Source: Flavobacterium pokkalii
GTDB lineage: Bacteria > Bacteroidota > Bacteroidia > Flavobacteriales > Flavobacteriaceae
NCBI RefSeq assembly: GCF_014596575.1
Contig: NZ_NASZ01000019.1
Coordinates: 1 to 64,000, forward strand
Length of the DNA: 64,000 nt
Reading direction: 5' to 3'
The translations under genes and the position numbers were made by a program. Under the pieces are notes generated by a model. The model did not search any database and had not been told where the DNA came from. It saw only the letters and a list, made by a program, of their open reading frames with translations. Position 1 is the stretch's first letter, and each line of letters opens with the position of its first letter. This document shows positions 1-8,158 of the stretch, piece by piece.

Positions 1-1158
1 CCCTTTTTGAATGTATTTTTTATGAACATCTAAAGTATAAATTGTAGAAATACTGTTTACTTTTCCAGCTAAAGAAGCCACGATAGCTGCTGTTAAAGCC
101 GCAACCGAAAGTCCCTTTAAACCTGTTGGCAAGAATGTTAACATCGCTGAGTAAGCTCCGTCTTTTCCTCCAACTAATTGTGGTAAATGACCTCCTTGGT
201 ACAACACATAAGCCGCAATACCTGGCAACATTACAATTACAGGCATTAATAATTTCAATAAACCAGCGAATAAAATTCCTGTACGGGCTGTTTGTAAATC
301 AGCTCCAAGGGCTCTTTGTGTGATGTATTGGTTACATCCCCAATAGTTCAGATTGATAATCCAGATACCTGCTAAATAAGATAAAACTCCAGGGAATGTC
401 AAATATTTATCAATTTCTAATTGTGTAGAAGTCGCTGTTGGACGTGGAATAATCATTTTGAAATGCTCCGGAGCTTCCTGCATCAATACGTTGAATCCGG
501 CTATGGCATCTTTTCCAACACCAAAATATTCCCCTACTGTTGTTAATGCAATATAAGAAGTTACTAAACCTCCAATAATCAATACAGCAACCTGAATAAC
601 GTCGGTATAAGCTACCACTTTCATACCTCCCAAAGAGATAATCAAAGCAAAAACAGCCAATCCTAACATGATCACATGAAGGTAATCACCTCCTGCTAAT
701 CCGTTAATGGCAACGGCTCCTAAGTATAAAATAGAAGTTAAGTTTACAAAAACATACAAGAACAACCAGAAAACTGCCATAATCAAAGCCGTAGTTTCAT
801 TATAACGGGTGGTTAAGAATTGTGGCATGGTGTAAATCTTGTTTTTCAAATAAACCGGAATAAACCAAATCGCAATGATAATCAAAGCAATCGCTGCAAT
901 CCACTCATAAGCAGCAACGGCAATTCCTAAGAAGAAACCTTCTCCACTCATCCCGATAAATTGTTCTGCTGAAATGTTAGAAGCAATTAACGAAGCTCCA
1001 ATGGCCCACCAGGTCAATGTTCCTTCGGCTAAGAAATACGCCTTAGCATCGTGTTCGTTTTGTTCACGCTTGCGGTAAACGATGTATCCGTAGATGGATA
1101 CAATTAAAAAGTAAATTATAAATACTGCATAATCTGCAAATTCGAGACTTGAGCTCAT
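1..1158 (-). CDS. Sodium/solute symporter (SSS family, vSGLT-like), 3' part cut by window edge
   Basis: Reading leftward from the ATG at 1158, the frame stays open for 386 codons to base 1, so the C-terminus lies outside the window. The protein is strongly hydrophobic with many membrane segments. Early residues read LIASNISAEQFIGMSG, the SSS-family signature around the first core helices that contribute to the sodium and substrate sites, and resemble the Vibrio sodium/galactose symporter. It is expected to sit in the inner membrane and drive uptake of a sugar or similar solute with Na+. The substrate cannot be told from sequence. No gene shares its transcript inside the window. The family assignment is secure; sugar specificity is inference. 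Confidence 0.9.
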   Translation of the reverse strand, partial: MSSSLEFADYAVFIIYFLIVSIYGYIVYRKREQNEHDAKAYFLAEGTLTWWAIGASLIASNISAEQFIGMSGEGFFLGIAVAAYEWIAAIALIIIAIWFIPVYLKNKIYTMPQFLTTRYNETTALIMAVFWLFLYVFVNLTSILYLGAVAINGLAGGDYLHVIMLGLAVFALIISLGGMKVVAYTDVIQVAVLIIGGLVTSYIALTTVGEYFGVGKDAIAGFNVLMQEAPEHFKMIIPRPTATSTQLEIDKYLTFPGVLSYLAGIWIINLNYWGCNQYITQRALGADLQTARTGILFAGLLKLLMPVIVMLPGIAAYVLYQGGHLPQLVGGKDGAYSAMLTFLPTGLKGLSVAALTAAIVASLAGKVNSISTIYTLDVHKKYIQKG

Positions 1159-1542
1159 AAGAAAATAATTTTTAGTTGATTAATATTAGTTGATAGATGT
1201 TAAATTGTTCGCGTTTTATTTATTATTCCTACTCAAAACAAACCTTTAAATTAGCCTTTTATGAATAATAAAAAGCTTCATTTCAAAGCTTCCGAATTTC
1301 GTTAAAATTCTCATTATAAAATCATGCATCTGTTTTATTATTAAACATTTTTTACGAAAAATGAAATCCAAAAGTAAAATAAAAATACTTATTTCCATCA
1401 TTTTTTTAAATGTAAAAACAACATTTATAAAAAACAAAGCCGTTAAAACATTAAAAAACAACACTTTAACCACTGTAAAAAGTAGTCATTTTTTTCTACA
1501 ACAAAAGTAATCAGAATCTCTATTCTTTAATTTTTATGCATT
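1159..1542. other. A+T-rich intergenic region, no gene recognised
   Basis: This gap of 384 bases lies between the symporter start and the birA stop, both on the minus strand. It is very A+T-rich with long A and T runs. A 75-codon minus-strand reading frame at 1246-1473 has a composition expected of random AT-rich DNA and no recognisable feature. I see no clear terminator hairpin or consensus promoter. Confidence 0.5.
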
Positions 1543-2271
1543 TTAATACAGCATTTGAATCTCTTTTAGTCCATATTCAACTAAATGATCATCTTCTAAA
1601 AGAACAATTAATTTCCCCGCAGCCGAAACTCCTTTTATAATTCCCATAAAGGTTTTTTCATCCTGAGTTTTAAACGGCATGGGGAGTCCGAGCTTAAAAA
1701 GCAAACTCATATAATGATCCCATAAAGTAGTTGCACTTAATTTTATAAGCTCCAGATTAGTCTTTAATTCCTGAACTATTAAATTCAAAATTTCTTCTTT
1801 ATCAAAAATAGCATTAGCCACAACTGCCATCGAAGACGCTTTGGGTAAATCCGTAAAATCGGTTTGATTTACATTCAAACCAATTCCAATAATTGTAAAA
1901 ACAGAACCGTCACTTTTAAAACTATTTTCAATCAAAATGCCAGCAATTTTGGAATTAGCTGACATAATGTCGTTTGGCCATTTAATACTCAAATTCTTAA
2001 TATTGTTTTTTTTCAAAGCTTCAATTACCGACAAGGCCGTTGCAATATTCAACAGATAAGCCTCATCTGCATTGGTAATAAAACCTTTCACAAAAACACT
2101 CATTATTAGGTTTTTATACTTTTCAGAATTCCAAACAGCTCCCATTTGTCCTTTGCCCTTAGTTTGATTTTCGGCAGTAACCACAGTAAAATTTTCCAAT
2201 TCCTGAGAACCCGATAAAGCTTTCAGAAAATCATTTGTAGAATCTATGGCATCGAGTTTGATTAGTTTCAT
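1543..2271 (-). CDS. birA: Biotin--[acetyl-CoA-carboxylase] ligase
   Basis: Attaches biotin through biotinyl-5'-AMP to the biotin carboxyl carrier protein of acetyl-CoA carboxylase in the cytoplasm. Visible motifs are DSTN near the N-terminus, the biotin-binding GKGQMGAVWNSE stretch (the family's GRGRxGRxW region), the catalytic KWPND motif, and GIGLNVN. The enzyme is about 242 residues and has no N-terminal helix-turn-helix, so it is a monofunctional ligase and not a BirA repressor. The frame opens at a TTG at 2277, but the ATG at 2271 gives the usual MKLIKLDAIDSTN start and is preferred. It is divergent from rsfS with about 96 bases between the starts. Confidence 0.95.
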   Translation of the reverse strand: MKLIKLDAIDSTNDFLKALSGSQELENFTVVTAENQTKGKGQMGAVWNSEKYKNLIMSVFVKGFITNADEAYLLNIATALSVIEALKKNNIKNLSIKWPNDIMSANSKIAGILIENSFKSDGSVFTIIGIGLNVNQTDFTDLPKASSMAVVANAIFDKEEILNLIVQELKTNLELIKLSATTLWDHYMSLLFKLGLPMPFKTQDEKTFMGIIKGVSAAGKLIVLLEDDHLVEYGLKEIQMLY

Positions 2272-2313
2272 TAGCAATTATTTTTGTAACATTTTTTAAT
2301 ATTATGTTAAGGT

Positions 2314-2348
2314 TCAAAAATAATCACAAAAAATGGTAACTTTACAAA
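2314..2348 (-). promoter_or_regulatory. Candidate birA promoter
   Basis: On the minus strand TATTTTTG (2321-2314) matches the Bacteroidota -7 consensus TAnnTTTG, with a TTTG (2348-2345) 23 bases upstream, at the upper end of the accepted spacing. It lies about 45 bases before the birA ATG. The pattern match is seen; activity is inferred. Confidence 0.4.
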
Positions 2349-2367
2349 CTTATTATAAAAACAATTC

Positions 2368-2739
2368 ATGGCAAAAAAGACTGTAAATAATGATGCTTTA
2401 TTGGCAAACATTATCAAAGGAATAGAAGAAGTAAAAGGAAATGACATAGATATTCTCGACCTTAGAGAAATTGATAGCGCAGTTTGCGACTATTTTGTTA
2501 TCTGCAACGGAAACTCAAATACTCAGGTTAACGCCATTGTTAACTCCATCCAAAAAATCGTTTCAAAAGAAATTAAAGACAAACCCTGGCATGTTGAAGG
2601 TACTGACAATGCCGAATGGGTACTTATGGACTATGTAAACATCGTAGTTCATGTTTTCCAAAAACAAATCAGAGAATATTATAATATCGAAAGTTTGTGG
2701 GGAGATGCAAAAATTACTACAATTGCAAACAAATACTAA
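2368..2739 (+). CDS. rsfS: Ribosomal silencing factor RsfS
   Basis: A 123-residue protein of the RsfS/YbeB/Iojap family. These bind ribosomal protein uL14 on the 50S subunit and block joining with 30S during starvation. The family core is visible as DILDLREIDSAVCDYFVICNG and KPWHVEGTDNAEWVLMDY, followed by VVHVFQKQIREYYNIESLWGDA; length is normal. It starts at an ATG just after the divergent birA control region and ends 18 bases before ftsH, so the two are probably co-transcribed. The rsfS-ftsH order is, as far as I recall, common in Flavobacterium genomes. Confidence 0.96.
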   Translation: MAKKTVNNDALLANIIKGIEEVKGNDIDILDLREIDSAVCDYFVICNGNSNTQVNAIVNSIQKIVSKEIKDKPWHVEGTDNAEWVLMDYVNIVVHVFQKQIREYYNIESLWGDAKITTIANKY

Positions 2740-2757
2740 AAAGAAAGATAAAAAATA

Positions 2758-4683
2758 ATGGCAAAAGATAATAATCCAAATCCTAACAAATTTAGAATAA
2801 GTCCGTGGTTAGTATATACTGCCATTTTGCTTATTTTCTTGTTCATAAGCTTTATAACCGGCAGTTCTAACTTACAGGAACCGGCTCAGCTAAAATCCTC
2901 TAACATAGACAATATGTTAGCTAAAGGAGAAATAAAAAATGTAATTATTTTCAATAATAAAGATGCTGAAATCTACCTTTCTGACAAAGGCTTAAAAGAT
3001 CCTGCCAATAAAAAAGTAGCCAAAGACATCTTTGACCGACCTAACAAAGGACCACATTACACCACAAAATTTGGTGATTTAAAATCTTTTCAGGAAAAAC
3101 TGGATCAGGCTAAAGCAGAGAAAAAACTGGTTGATTATGATTTTAAAGAATCCAGCAACTGGTCGGATATCATTATTAGTTTACTTCCGGTAATCATCAT
3201 CATTGCGGTGTGGATTTTTATCATGCGTAAAATGTCCGGTGGCGGTGCCGGAGGAGGCGGACAAATTTTTAGCATTGGAAAATCAAAAGCAAAACTTTTT
3301 GACGAAAAAACCGATGTTAAAACTACTTTTAAAGATGTAGCCGGACTGGAAGGTGCTAAAGAAGAAATTCAGGAAATCGTTGAATTCCTGAAAAACCCTG
3401 AAAAATATACCAATCTTGGAGGAAAAATCCCTAAAGGAGCTCTATTAGTTGGACCTCCGGGAACAGGAAAAACTTTGTTAGCCAAAGCCGTTGCCGGTGA
3501 AGCTCAGGTTCCGTTTTTCTCACTATCAGGTTCTGATTTCGTGGAAATGTTTGTAGGAGTTGGAGCTTCCAGAGTTCGTGATTTGTTCAAACAAGCCAAG
3601 GAAAAATCGCCTGCTATCATTTTTATTGACGAAATTGACGCCGTAGGTCGCGCCAGAGGAAAAAATAATTTCTCCGGTGGAAATGACGAAAGAGAAAACA
3701 CCTTAAACCAATTATTAACGGAAATGGACGGTTTTGGTTCTAATTCCAGTGTAATAGTTTTAGCAGCGACAAACAGAGCCGATGTTTTAGACAAAGCTTT
3801 GATGCGTGCCGGACGTTTTGACAGACAAATTTTTGTTGACTTACCGGACGTTCGTGAACGTGCCGAAATTTTTAAAGTTCACCTTGCTCCTTTGAAAAAA
3901 GTAGAAGGTTTAGATCTTGACTTTTTAGCTAAACAAACTCCGGGGTTCTCTGGTGCTGATATTGCTAACGTATGTAACGAAGCCGCTTTAATTGCTGCCC
4001 GAAACAACAAAACTGCTGTTGACAAACAGGATTTCCTTGATGCTGTTGACCGTATTGTTGGAGGTTTGGAAAAGAAAAATAAAATCATCACTCCTGAAGA
4101 GAAAAAAGCAATCGCAATTCACGAAGCGGGTCACGCTACAGTAAGTTGGATGCTAGAACATGCTGCTCCGCTTATCAAAGTAACTATTGTTCCTCGCGGA
4201 CAAAGTTTAGGTGCTGCCTGGTATTTACCGGAAGAACGCCAAATTGTTCGCACCGATCAAATGCTAGATGAAATGTGCGCTACAATGGGAGGTCGTGCTG
4301 CCGAAAAAGTTACATTCAATAAAATATCTACAGGAGCTTTAAGCGACTTAGAAAAAGTAACCCGTCAGGCGCGCGCAATGGTAACCGTTTATGGTTTGAA
4401 TGACAAAATAGGAAACGTTACTTACTATGATTCTACCGGACAAAGTGAGTACAATTTCTCTAAGCCTTACTCGGATGAAACCGCTCAAATTATAGACAAA
4501 GAAATTTCTTTACTTATTGAAAACCAATACCAAAGAGCCATTCAGATTCTGGAAGAAAACAAAGACAAACTGAACCAATTAGCTGATATTCTTATCGAAA
4601 AAGAAGTAATTTTCAAAGACGATTTAGAAACAATTTTTGGAAAAAGAAACTTTGACAAAAATCTGGAAGAAAGAGTCTCTTAA
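2758..4683 (+). CDS. ftsH: ATP-dependent zinc metalloprotease FtsH
   Basis: Membrane-anchored AAA+ protease that removes misassembled membrane proteins and short-lived regulators. A first membrane segment lies at about residues 17-37, a periplasmic part follows, and a second segment sits at about 137-157. Next come a glycine-rich linker, the AAA domain with Walker A GPPGTGKT at 232-239 and Walker B IIFIDEIDAVG, then the second region of homology around ATNRADVLDKALMRAGRFDR. The peptidase zinc site is HEAGH at 455-459. At 641 residues it is full-length. It follows rsfS by 18 bases and is closed by a strong hairpin terminator. Confidence 0.98.
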   Translation: MAKDNNPNPNKFRISPWLVYTAILLIFLFISFITGSSNLQEPAQLKSSNIDNMLAKGEIKNVIIFNNKDAEIYLSDKGLKDPANKKVAKDIFDRPNKGPHYTTKFGDLKSFQEKLDQAKAEKKLVDYDFKESSNWSDIIISLLPVIIIIAVWIFIMRKMSGGGAGGGGQIFSIGKSKAKLFDEKTDVKTTFKDVAGLEGAKEEIQEIVEFLKNPEKYTNLGGKIPKGALLVGPPGTGKTLLAKAVAGEAQVPFFSLSGSDFVEMFVGVGASRVRDLFKQAKEKSPAIIFIDEIDAVGRARGKNNFSGGNDERENTLNQLLTEMDGFGSNSSVIVLAATNRADVLDKALMRAGRFDRQIFVDLPDVRERAEIFKVHLAPLKKVEGLDLDFLAKQTPGFSGADIANVCNEAALIAARNNKTAVDKQDFLDAVDRIVGGLEKKNKIITPEEKKAIAIHEAGHATVSWMLEHAAPLIKVTIVPRGQSLGAAWYLPEERQIVRTDQMLDEMCATMGGRAAEKVTFNKISTGALSDLEKVTRQARAMVTVYGLNDKIGNVTYYDSTGQSEYNFSKPYSDETAQIIDKEISLLIENQYQRAIQILEENKDKLNQLADILIEKEVIFKDDLETIFGKRNFDKNLEERVS

Positions 4684-4707
4684 TAAGGCTTTTAATATAA
4701 ATTATTT

Positions 4708-4749
4708 AAAATCTTAATTCAAAATCCCGTTTTGAATTAAGATTTTTTT
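4708..4749 (+). terminator. Intrinsic terminator of ftsH
   Basis: A perfect 17-base-pair stem, 4708-4724 pairing with 4730-4746 around a five-base loop TCCCG, runs into a T tract. The downstream half also overlaps a candidate promoter for the next gene (TTTG 4731-4734 and TATCTTTG 4749-4756, spacing 14). Confidence 0.85.
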
Positions 4750-4793
4750 ATCTTTGGACGGTTACAAATAATATATCAAGTACCTAACAAAAT

Positions 4794-5396
4794 ATGAGTC
4801 TTTTTAGAAAACTTTTTGGATCTAGTAATTCATCTTCAGAAGAGGAAAAAGAAAGTCAGAGCACTAACTTTTTCCCTGAAAACAATATTTCTGTTGATGA
4901 ACGATTTATCTATAATTTCAAAAAAAACGGGGGGAAATTTTTATACTGTGAAAACAACGAAGAAGTAAAAGACCAATTTGAAAATATTTTAGAAGAAAAC
5001 GACTGGTTTGAAAGCGAAGTATTATGTTACGACCCTAAACTTTACGGGCTTTTGGACGAAAATAAACTTCCACACACCAATCCTTCCAAACCAAAATTCT
5101 TATTATCCAGTTGCGAAAATTTAATTGCTGAAGAAGGATCTATTCTTTTTTCCTCCAAACAAATTAAACAACACAAGCCTAACGAATTACCAACTAACAT
5201 CGTTGTTTTGGCCACAACCAGCCAAATTTTGGCTATGAAAAGTGACGGACTTAGCGCCATCAAAAAGAAATACGAAAGAGATTATCCTACCAATATTACC
5301 GCTATAAAATATTTTGAGAAAGCAAAAGAAGAAGACTTTACCCAATACGGCAGTTCTGCTAAAAATCTTTATTTATTGCTTTTAGAAGATCTTTAA
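4794..5396 (+). CDS. LUD domain protein (LutC/YkgG-like)
   Basis: A 200-residue cytoplasmic protein whose second half reads like the LUD domain. SCENLIAEEGSILFSSKQ and LPTNIVVLATTSQI resemble the LutC segment with its conserved Glu-Gly-Ser turn. LutC-type proteins take part in lactate oxidation together with iron-sulfur partners LutA and LutB, which are absent here, so a role in lactate use is not supported by context. The first 30 residues are low-complexity Ser/Glu. It is one base from cdsA and probably heads the cdsA-psd transcript. Function is inferred only from the fold. Confidence 0.7.
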   Translation: MSLFRKLFGSSNSSSEEEKESQSTNFFPENNISVDERFIYNFKKNGGKFLYCENNEEVKDQFENILEENDWFESEVLCYDPKLYGLLDENKLPHTNPSKPKFLLSSCENLIAEEGSILFSSKQIKQHKPNELPTNIVVLATTSQILAMKSDGLSAIKKKYERDYPTNITAIKYFEKAKEEDFTQYGSSAKNLYLLLLEDL

Positions 5397-5397
5397 A

Positions 5398-6288
5398 ATG
5401 AATGAAACTCTAAAAAGATCAATTTCAGGAGCTGTCTATATCGTTTTATTATTAGCTTCTATATTATACTCCACCGAAAGTTTTTTTATACTGTTTGGTA
5501 TTTTTCTGCTTATTGCTATCGCTGAATTTTGCAATCTGACTCAGCTCAACAAAATACTTCCCTTAATTGTGGGAGCACTACTCTATTGCAGTATTACGCT
5601 AATTAGTCATTATAACCAATTAACGACCGATACTATCAATCAATATTTAGGAACTAATATTGAAATCACACTAAACATTCAACAGCTTAACATCATTTTA
5701 TTAGCTACTACACTGGTAGTTTCGGTAAAATGCATCCTGTTTCTTTTTTATGACAATGTTCAAAAAATAAGTACTTCTTCTAAATACTTATATTTATTTG
5801 GCTACATCACACTTCCATTTGTGTTTATCACTAAAATTTCATTTGGTATCAAAGATTACAACCCAAAAATCATCATTGGATTATTCCTTTTAATCTGGAC
5901 TAATGATACTTTTGCTTATATCGTTGGAAAATCCATTGGAAAACATAAATTATTGGAACGCATTTCACCGAAAAAAACGATTGAAGGTTTTGCCGGCGGA
6001 ATTATTTTTGCCATTGTAGCAGGTTATTTAATTTCCAAATATTACATTCAGGCGAAACCTGAATTTAGCCAACAATCCATATTAATATGGACTTCCATTG
6101 CTGCTATTGTGGGCGTTTTTGGAACTATTGGCGATTTAATTGAATCTAAATTCAAACGAATTGCCGGTGTAAAAGACAGCGGAAACATCATGCCGGGTCA
6201 CGGAGGTGTGCTAGATAGACTAGATAGTGTTATATTTGTAGCACCAATAATATTTTTATTTTATCAAATTTTAAATTATGTTTCATAA
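5398..6288 (+). CDS. cdsA: Phosphatidate cytidylyltransferase
   Basis: Integral membrane enzyme that makes CDP-diacylglycerol from phosphatidic acid and CTP, the branch point of phospholipid synthesis. Several hydrophobic segments fill the first 240 residues. The family signature is at about residues 250-275: SKFKRIAGVKDSG, PGHGG (266-270) and DRLDS. The length of 296 is normal. The ATG follows the LUD gene stop by one base, and its last 11 bases overlap the start of psd, so the two lipid genes are translationally coupled. Confidence 0.96.
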   Translation: MNETLKRSISGAVYIVLLLASILYSTESFFILFGIFLLIAIAEFCNLTQLNKILPLIVGALLYCSITLISHYNQLTTDTINQYLGTNIEITLNIQQLNIILLATTLVVSVKCILFLFYDNVQKISTSSKYLYLFGYITLPFVFITKISFGIKDYNPKIIIGLFLLIWTNDTFAYIVGKSIGKHKLLERISPKKTIEGFAGGIIFAIVAGYLISKYYIQAKPEFSQQSILIWTSIAAIVGVFGTIGDLIESKFKRIAGVKDSGNIMPGHGGVLDRLDSVIFVAPIIFLFYQILNYVS

Positions 6289-6928
6289 AGAAGGAACCAA
6301 AAGCATCTTATTAGCAATTATTTTTACTGCTATAGTTTTATTAATTTCTGACAATTTAACTGATATCTTTTGGTTAAAAAAAGGATTGCAAATCTTTGCT
6401 TTTTTAGTTTTGATTATCATTTTACAATTCTTTAGAAACCCAAAAAGAACTGTTGTTATCAACGAAAATCAAATTCTTGCTCCGGTTGACGGAAAAGTGG
6501 TCGTTATCGAAGAAGTTTACGAAGGTGAATATTTTAAGGACAAACGTTTGCAGGTTTCTATCTTTATGTCACCTATCAACGTTCACGTAACCCGTTATGC
6601 GATGAGCGGAATTGTAAAATTCAGCAAATACCATCCGGGTAAATTTTTAGTTGCCTGGCATCCAAAAGCCAGCGAAGAAAACGAAAGAACAACCGTAGTG
6701 GTAGAAAACAAAACTTTCGGAGCCGTTTTATACCGCCAAATTGCAGGAGCTTTAGCCCGACGAATTGTTAACTACGCCGAAGAAGGTATGCAGGTAGTGC
6801 AGGGAACTGACGCCGGTTTTATAAAATTTGGTTCAAGAGTGGATTTATTCTTACCTTTAGGTACACCAATAAACGTAGTTTTAAACCAAAAAGCTATTGG
6901 AGGAAAAACCATTATTGCAACAAAATAA
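6278..6928 (+). CDS. psd: Phosphatidylserine decarboxylase proenzyme
   Basis: Produces phosphatidylethanolamine from phosphatidylserine, and acts downstream of CdsA. The 216-residue form belongs to the short class with two N-terminal membrane segments (about residues 9-48) followed by the catalytic part: APVDGKV, FMSPINVHVTRYA and GKFLVAWHPKASEENERT. The self-cleavage site that creates the pyruvoyl group is the Gly-Ser pair at residues 185-186 in KFGSRVD. It overlaps cdsA by 11 bases and is followed two bases later by the acyl-CoA-binding protein gene. Confidence 0.95.
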   Translation: MFHKEGTKSILLAIIFTAIVLLISDNLTDIFWLKKGLQIFAFLVLIIILQFFRNPKRTVVINENQILAPVDGKVVVIEEVYEGEYFKDKRLQVSIFMSPINVHVTRYAMSGIVKFSKYHPGKFLVAWHPKASEENERTTVVVENKTFGAVLYRQIAGALARRIVNYAEEGMQVVQGTDAGFIKFGSRVDLFLPLGTPINVVLNQKAIGGKTIIATK

Positions 6929-6930
6929 TA

Positions 6931-7191
6931 ATGACCGAAAAAGATTTAGATACAAGATTTAACGAAGCCGTAGAAAAAGCTTCCAAAATGACTCAGGCAT
7001 CTTTACCTCAGGATGTTCAGTTAAGACTTTATGCTTTTTACAAACAGGCAACTATTGGTTCAATGGAAATCAGACAAACTTCTAATTTTCATTTAAGAGA
7101 CGCTTTTAAAACCAATGCCTGGATGCAAATAAGCCATCTTACTGCCGATGAGGCCAAAGAAAACTATATCGAAATCATTAATTCTCTTTGA
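6931..7191 (+). CDS. Acyl-CoA-binding protein (ACBP fold)
   Basis: An 86-residue protein with the four-helix ACBP pattern: FNEAVEKASKM, then LYAFYKQATIG (the family's LYGLYKQATVGD region) and the helix containing AWMQISHLTADEAKENYI (the family's KWDAW...EAMxxYI). It should bind long-chain acyl-CoA esters in the cytoplasm. Its place directly after cdsA and psd, with only two bases between, suggests a role in supplying acyl chains for phospholipid synthesis. Key lysine and tyrosine positions are retained. Confidence 0.88.
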   Translation: MTEKDLDTRFNEAVEKASKMTQASLPQDVQLRLYAFYKQATIGSMEIRQTSNFHLRDAFKTNAWMQISHLTADEAKENYIEIINSL

Positions 7192-7203
7192 AAATAACTT
7201 TTT

Positions 7204-7980
7204 ATGAAAAAACTTTTCTTTCCATTAACAAGTTTATTTTTTTTTAGTCTCTTAATTTCATGCAACAACAAAAAACTAACCGAAGTTGTTGAAGTACCGC
7301 TTCCTACAGCTCAGGAAAAAGTAACTATTGGTTTTCCGGATGATGTAAAAGCTAATCCTGGTTCTTTTTTATTAGACAAATTACCGTATTCTTACGATGC
7401 CCTGGCTCCAACCGTTTCGCCTTTAACATTAGAAGTACACTATTCTAAGCATTATTTGTCATACACTAATAATCTGAATGAAGCCATTGCAGGTACAGAA
7501 TACGAAAACATGTCTATCGAAGAAATTCTGGCTAAACTGGATGTCAACGATATGGAATTAAGAAACAATGCCGGAGGTTTTTACAACCATTCATTGTATT
7601 GGAAATCCATGGCTCCTAATACCGGAGGAAACCCTAAAGACACTATCGCTGCTGCAATCAACAGAGATTTTGGTTCTTTTAAAGATTTCAAAACCGCTTT
7701 TATTCAGGAAGCTACCCAACAATTTGGCTCTGCCTGGGTTTGGCTGATTGTAGATAAAACCGGTAAACTCAAAATTACCAGTTCACAAAATCAGGATAAT
7801 CCGCTAATGAGAAATGCCGCTGTACCGGGAACGCCTATTTTAGCCTTAGACCTTTGGGAACACGCCTATTATTTAGGCTACCAATACCGAAGAAGAACGT
7901 ACATCGATTCCTTTTTTAACGTAATCAATTGGGAAAAAGTAGATGAAAATTACCGCAATGCCTTTTTAAGGAAATATTAA
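7204..7980 (+). CDS. Superoxide dismutase (Fe/Mn family), exported lipoprotein
   Basis: A 258-residue Fe/Mn superoxide dismutase with an N-terminal lipoprotein signal: a hydrophobic stretch and LLISC with the lipidated cysteine at residue 20. The metal ligands are in place: His79 (HYSKHYLSY), His129 (NHSLYW), Asp216 and His220 (DLWEHAYY). Iron versus manganese cannot be decided from sequence. Most Fe/Mn SODs are cytoplasmic, so a lipid-anchored form probably protects the periplasm or cell surface. It ends the phospholipid operon, 12 bases after the acyl-CoA-binding protein gene, and is closed by a hairpin terminator. Confidence 0.94.
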   Translation: MKKLFFPLTSLFFFSLLISCNNKKLTEVVEVPLPTAQEKVTIGFPDDVKANPGSFLLDKLPYSYDALAPTVSPLTLEVHYSKHYLSYTNNLNEAIAGTEYENMSIEEILAKLDVNDMELRNNAGGFYNHSLYWKSMAPNTGGNPKDTIAAAINRDFGSFKDFKTAFIQEATQQFGSAWVWLIVDKTGKLKITSSQNQDNPLMRNAAVPGTPILALDLWEHAYYLGYQYRRRTYIDSFFNVINWEKVDENYRNAFLRKY

Positions 7981-8000
7981 TTCCTTTTTCGAAATAAATT

Positions 8001-8046
8001 AAAAAAGCCAACACGTACAAAACTTAGTATGCGTTGGTTTTTTTTA
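8001..8046 (+). terminator. Intrinsic terminator after the superoxide dismutase gene
   Basis: CCAACACGTAC pairs with GTATGCGTTGG with one mismatch across an eight-base loop. An A run lies on the left and a run of eight T on the right. It closes the LUD-cdsA-psd-ACBP-SOD operon. Confidence 0.8.
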
Positions 8047-8118
8047 TGCTATTATCTCATAAACTTTCATAAAAGTTGCTGTTTCCAAAATCATAAATAA
8101 ATAGTAATATTTATTGGG

Positions 8119-8142
8119 TTTGTTTCCTTTTTCATAAATTTG
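8119..8142 (+). promoter_or_regulatory. Candidate promoter of the OstA-like gene
   Basis: TAAATTTG at 8135-8142 is a perfect match to the Bacteroidota -7 element TAnnTTTG, 16 bases before the TTG start. The only nearby TTTG (8119-8122) is 12 bases upstream, shorter than the usual 17-23, so the -33 element is uncertain. Confidence 0.45.
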
Positions 8143-8158
8143 ACAAAAATATACACCC

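Noticed and set aside
1246-1473. A 75-codon minus-strand frame between the symporter and birA genes
   Set aside because: It lies in A/T-run DNA, has a composition expected of random sequence (Phe/Ile/Lys-rich), and lacks any family feature or ribosome-binding context.
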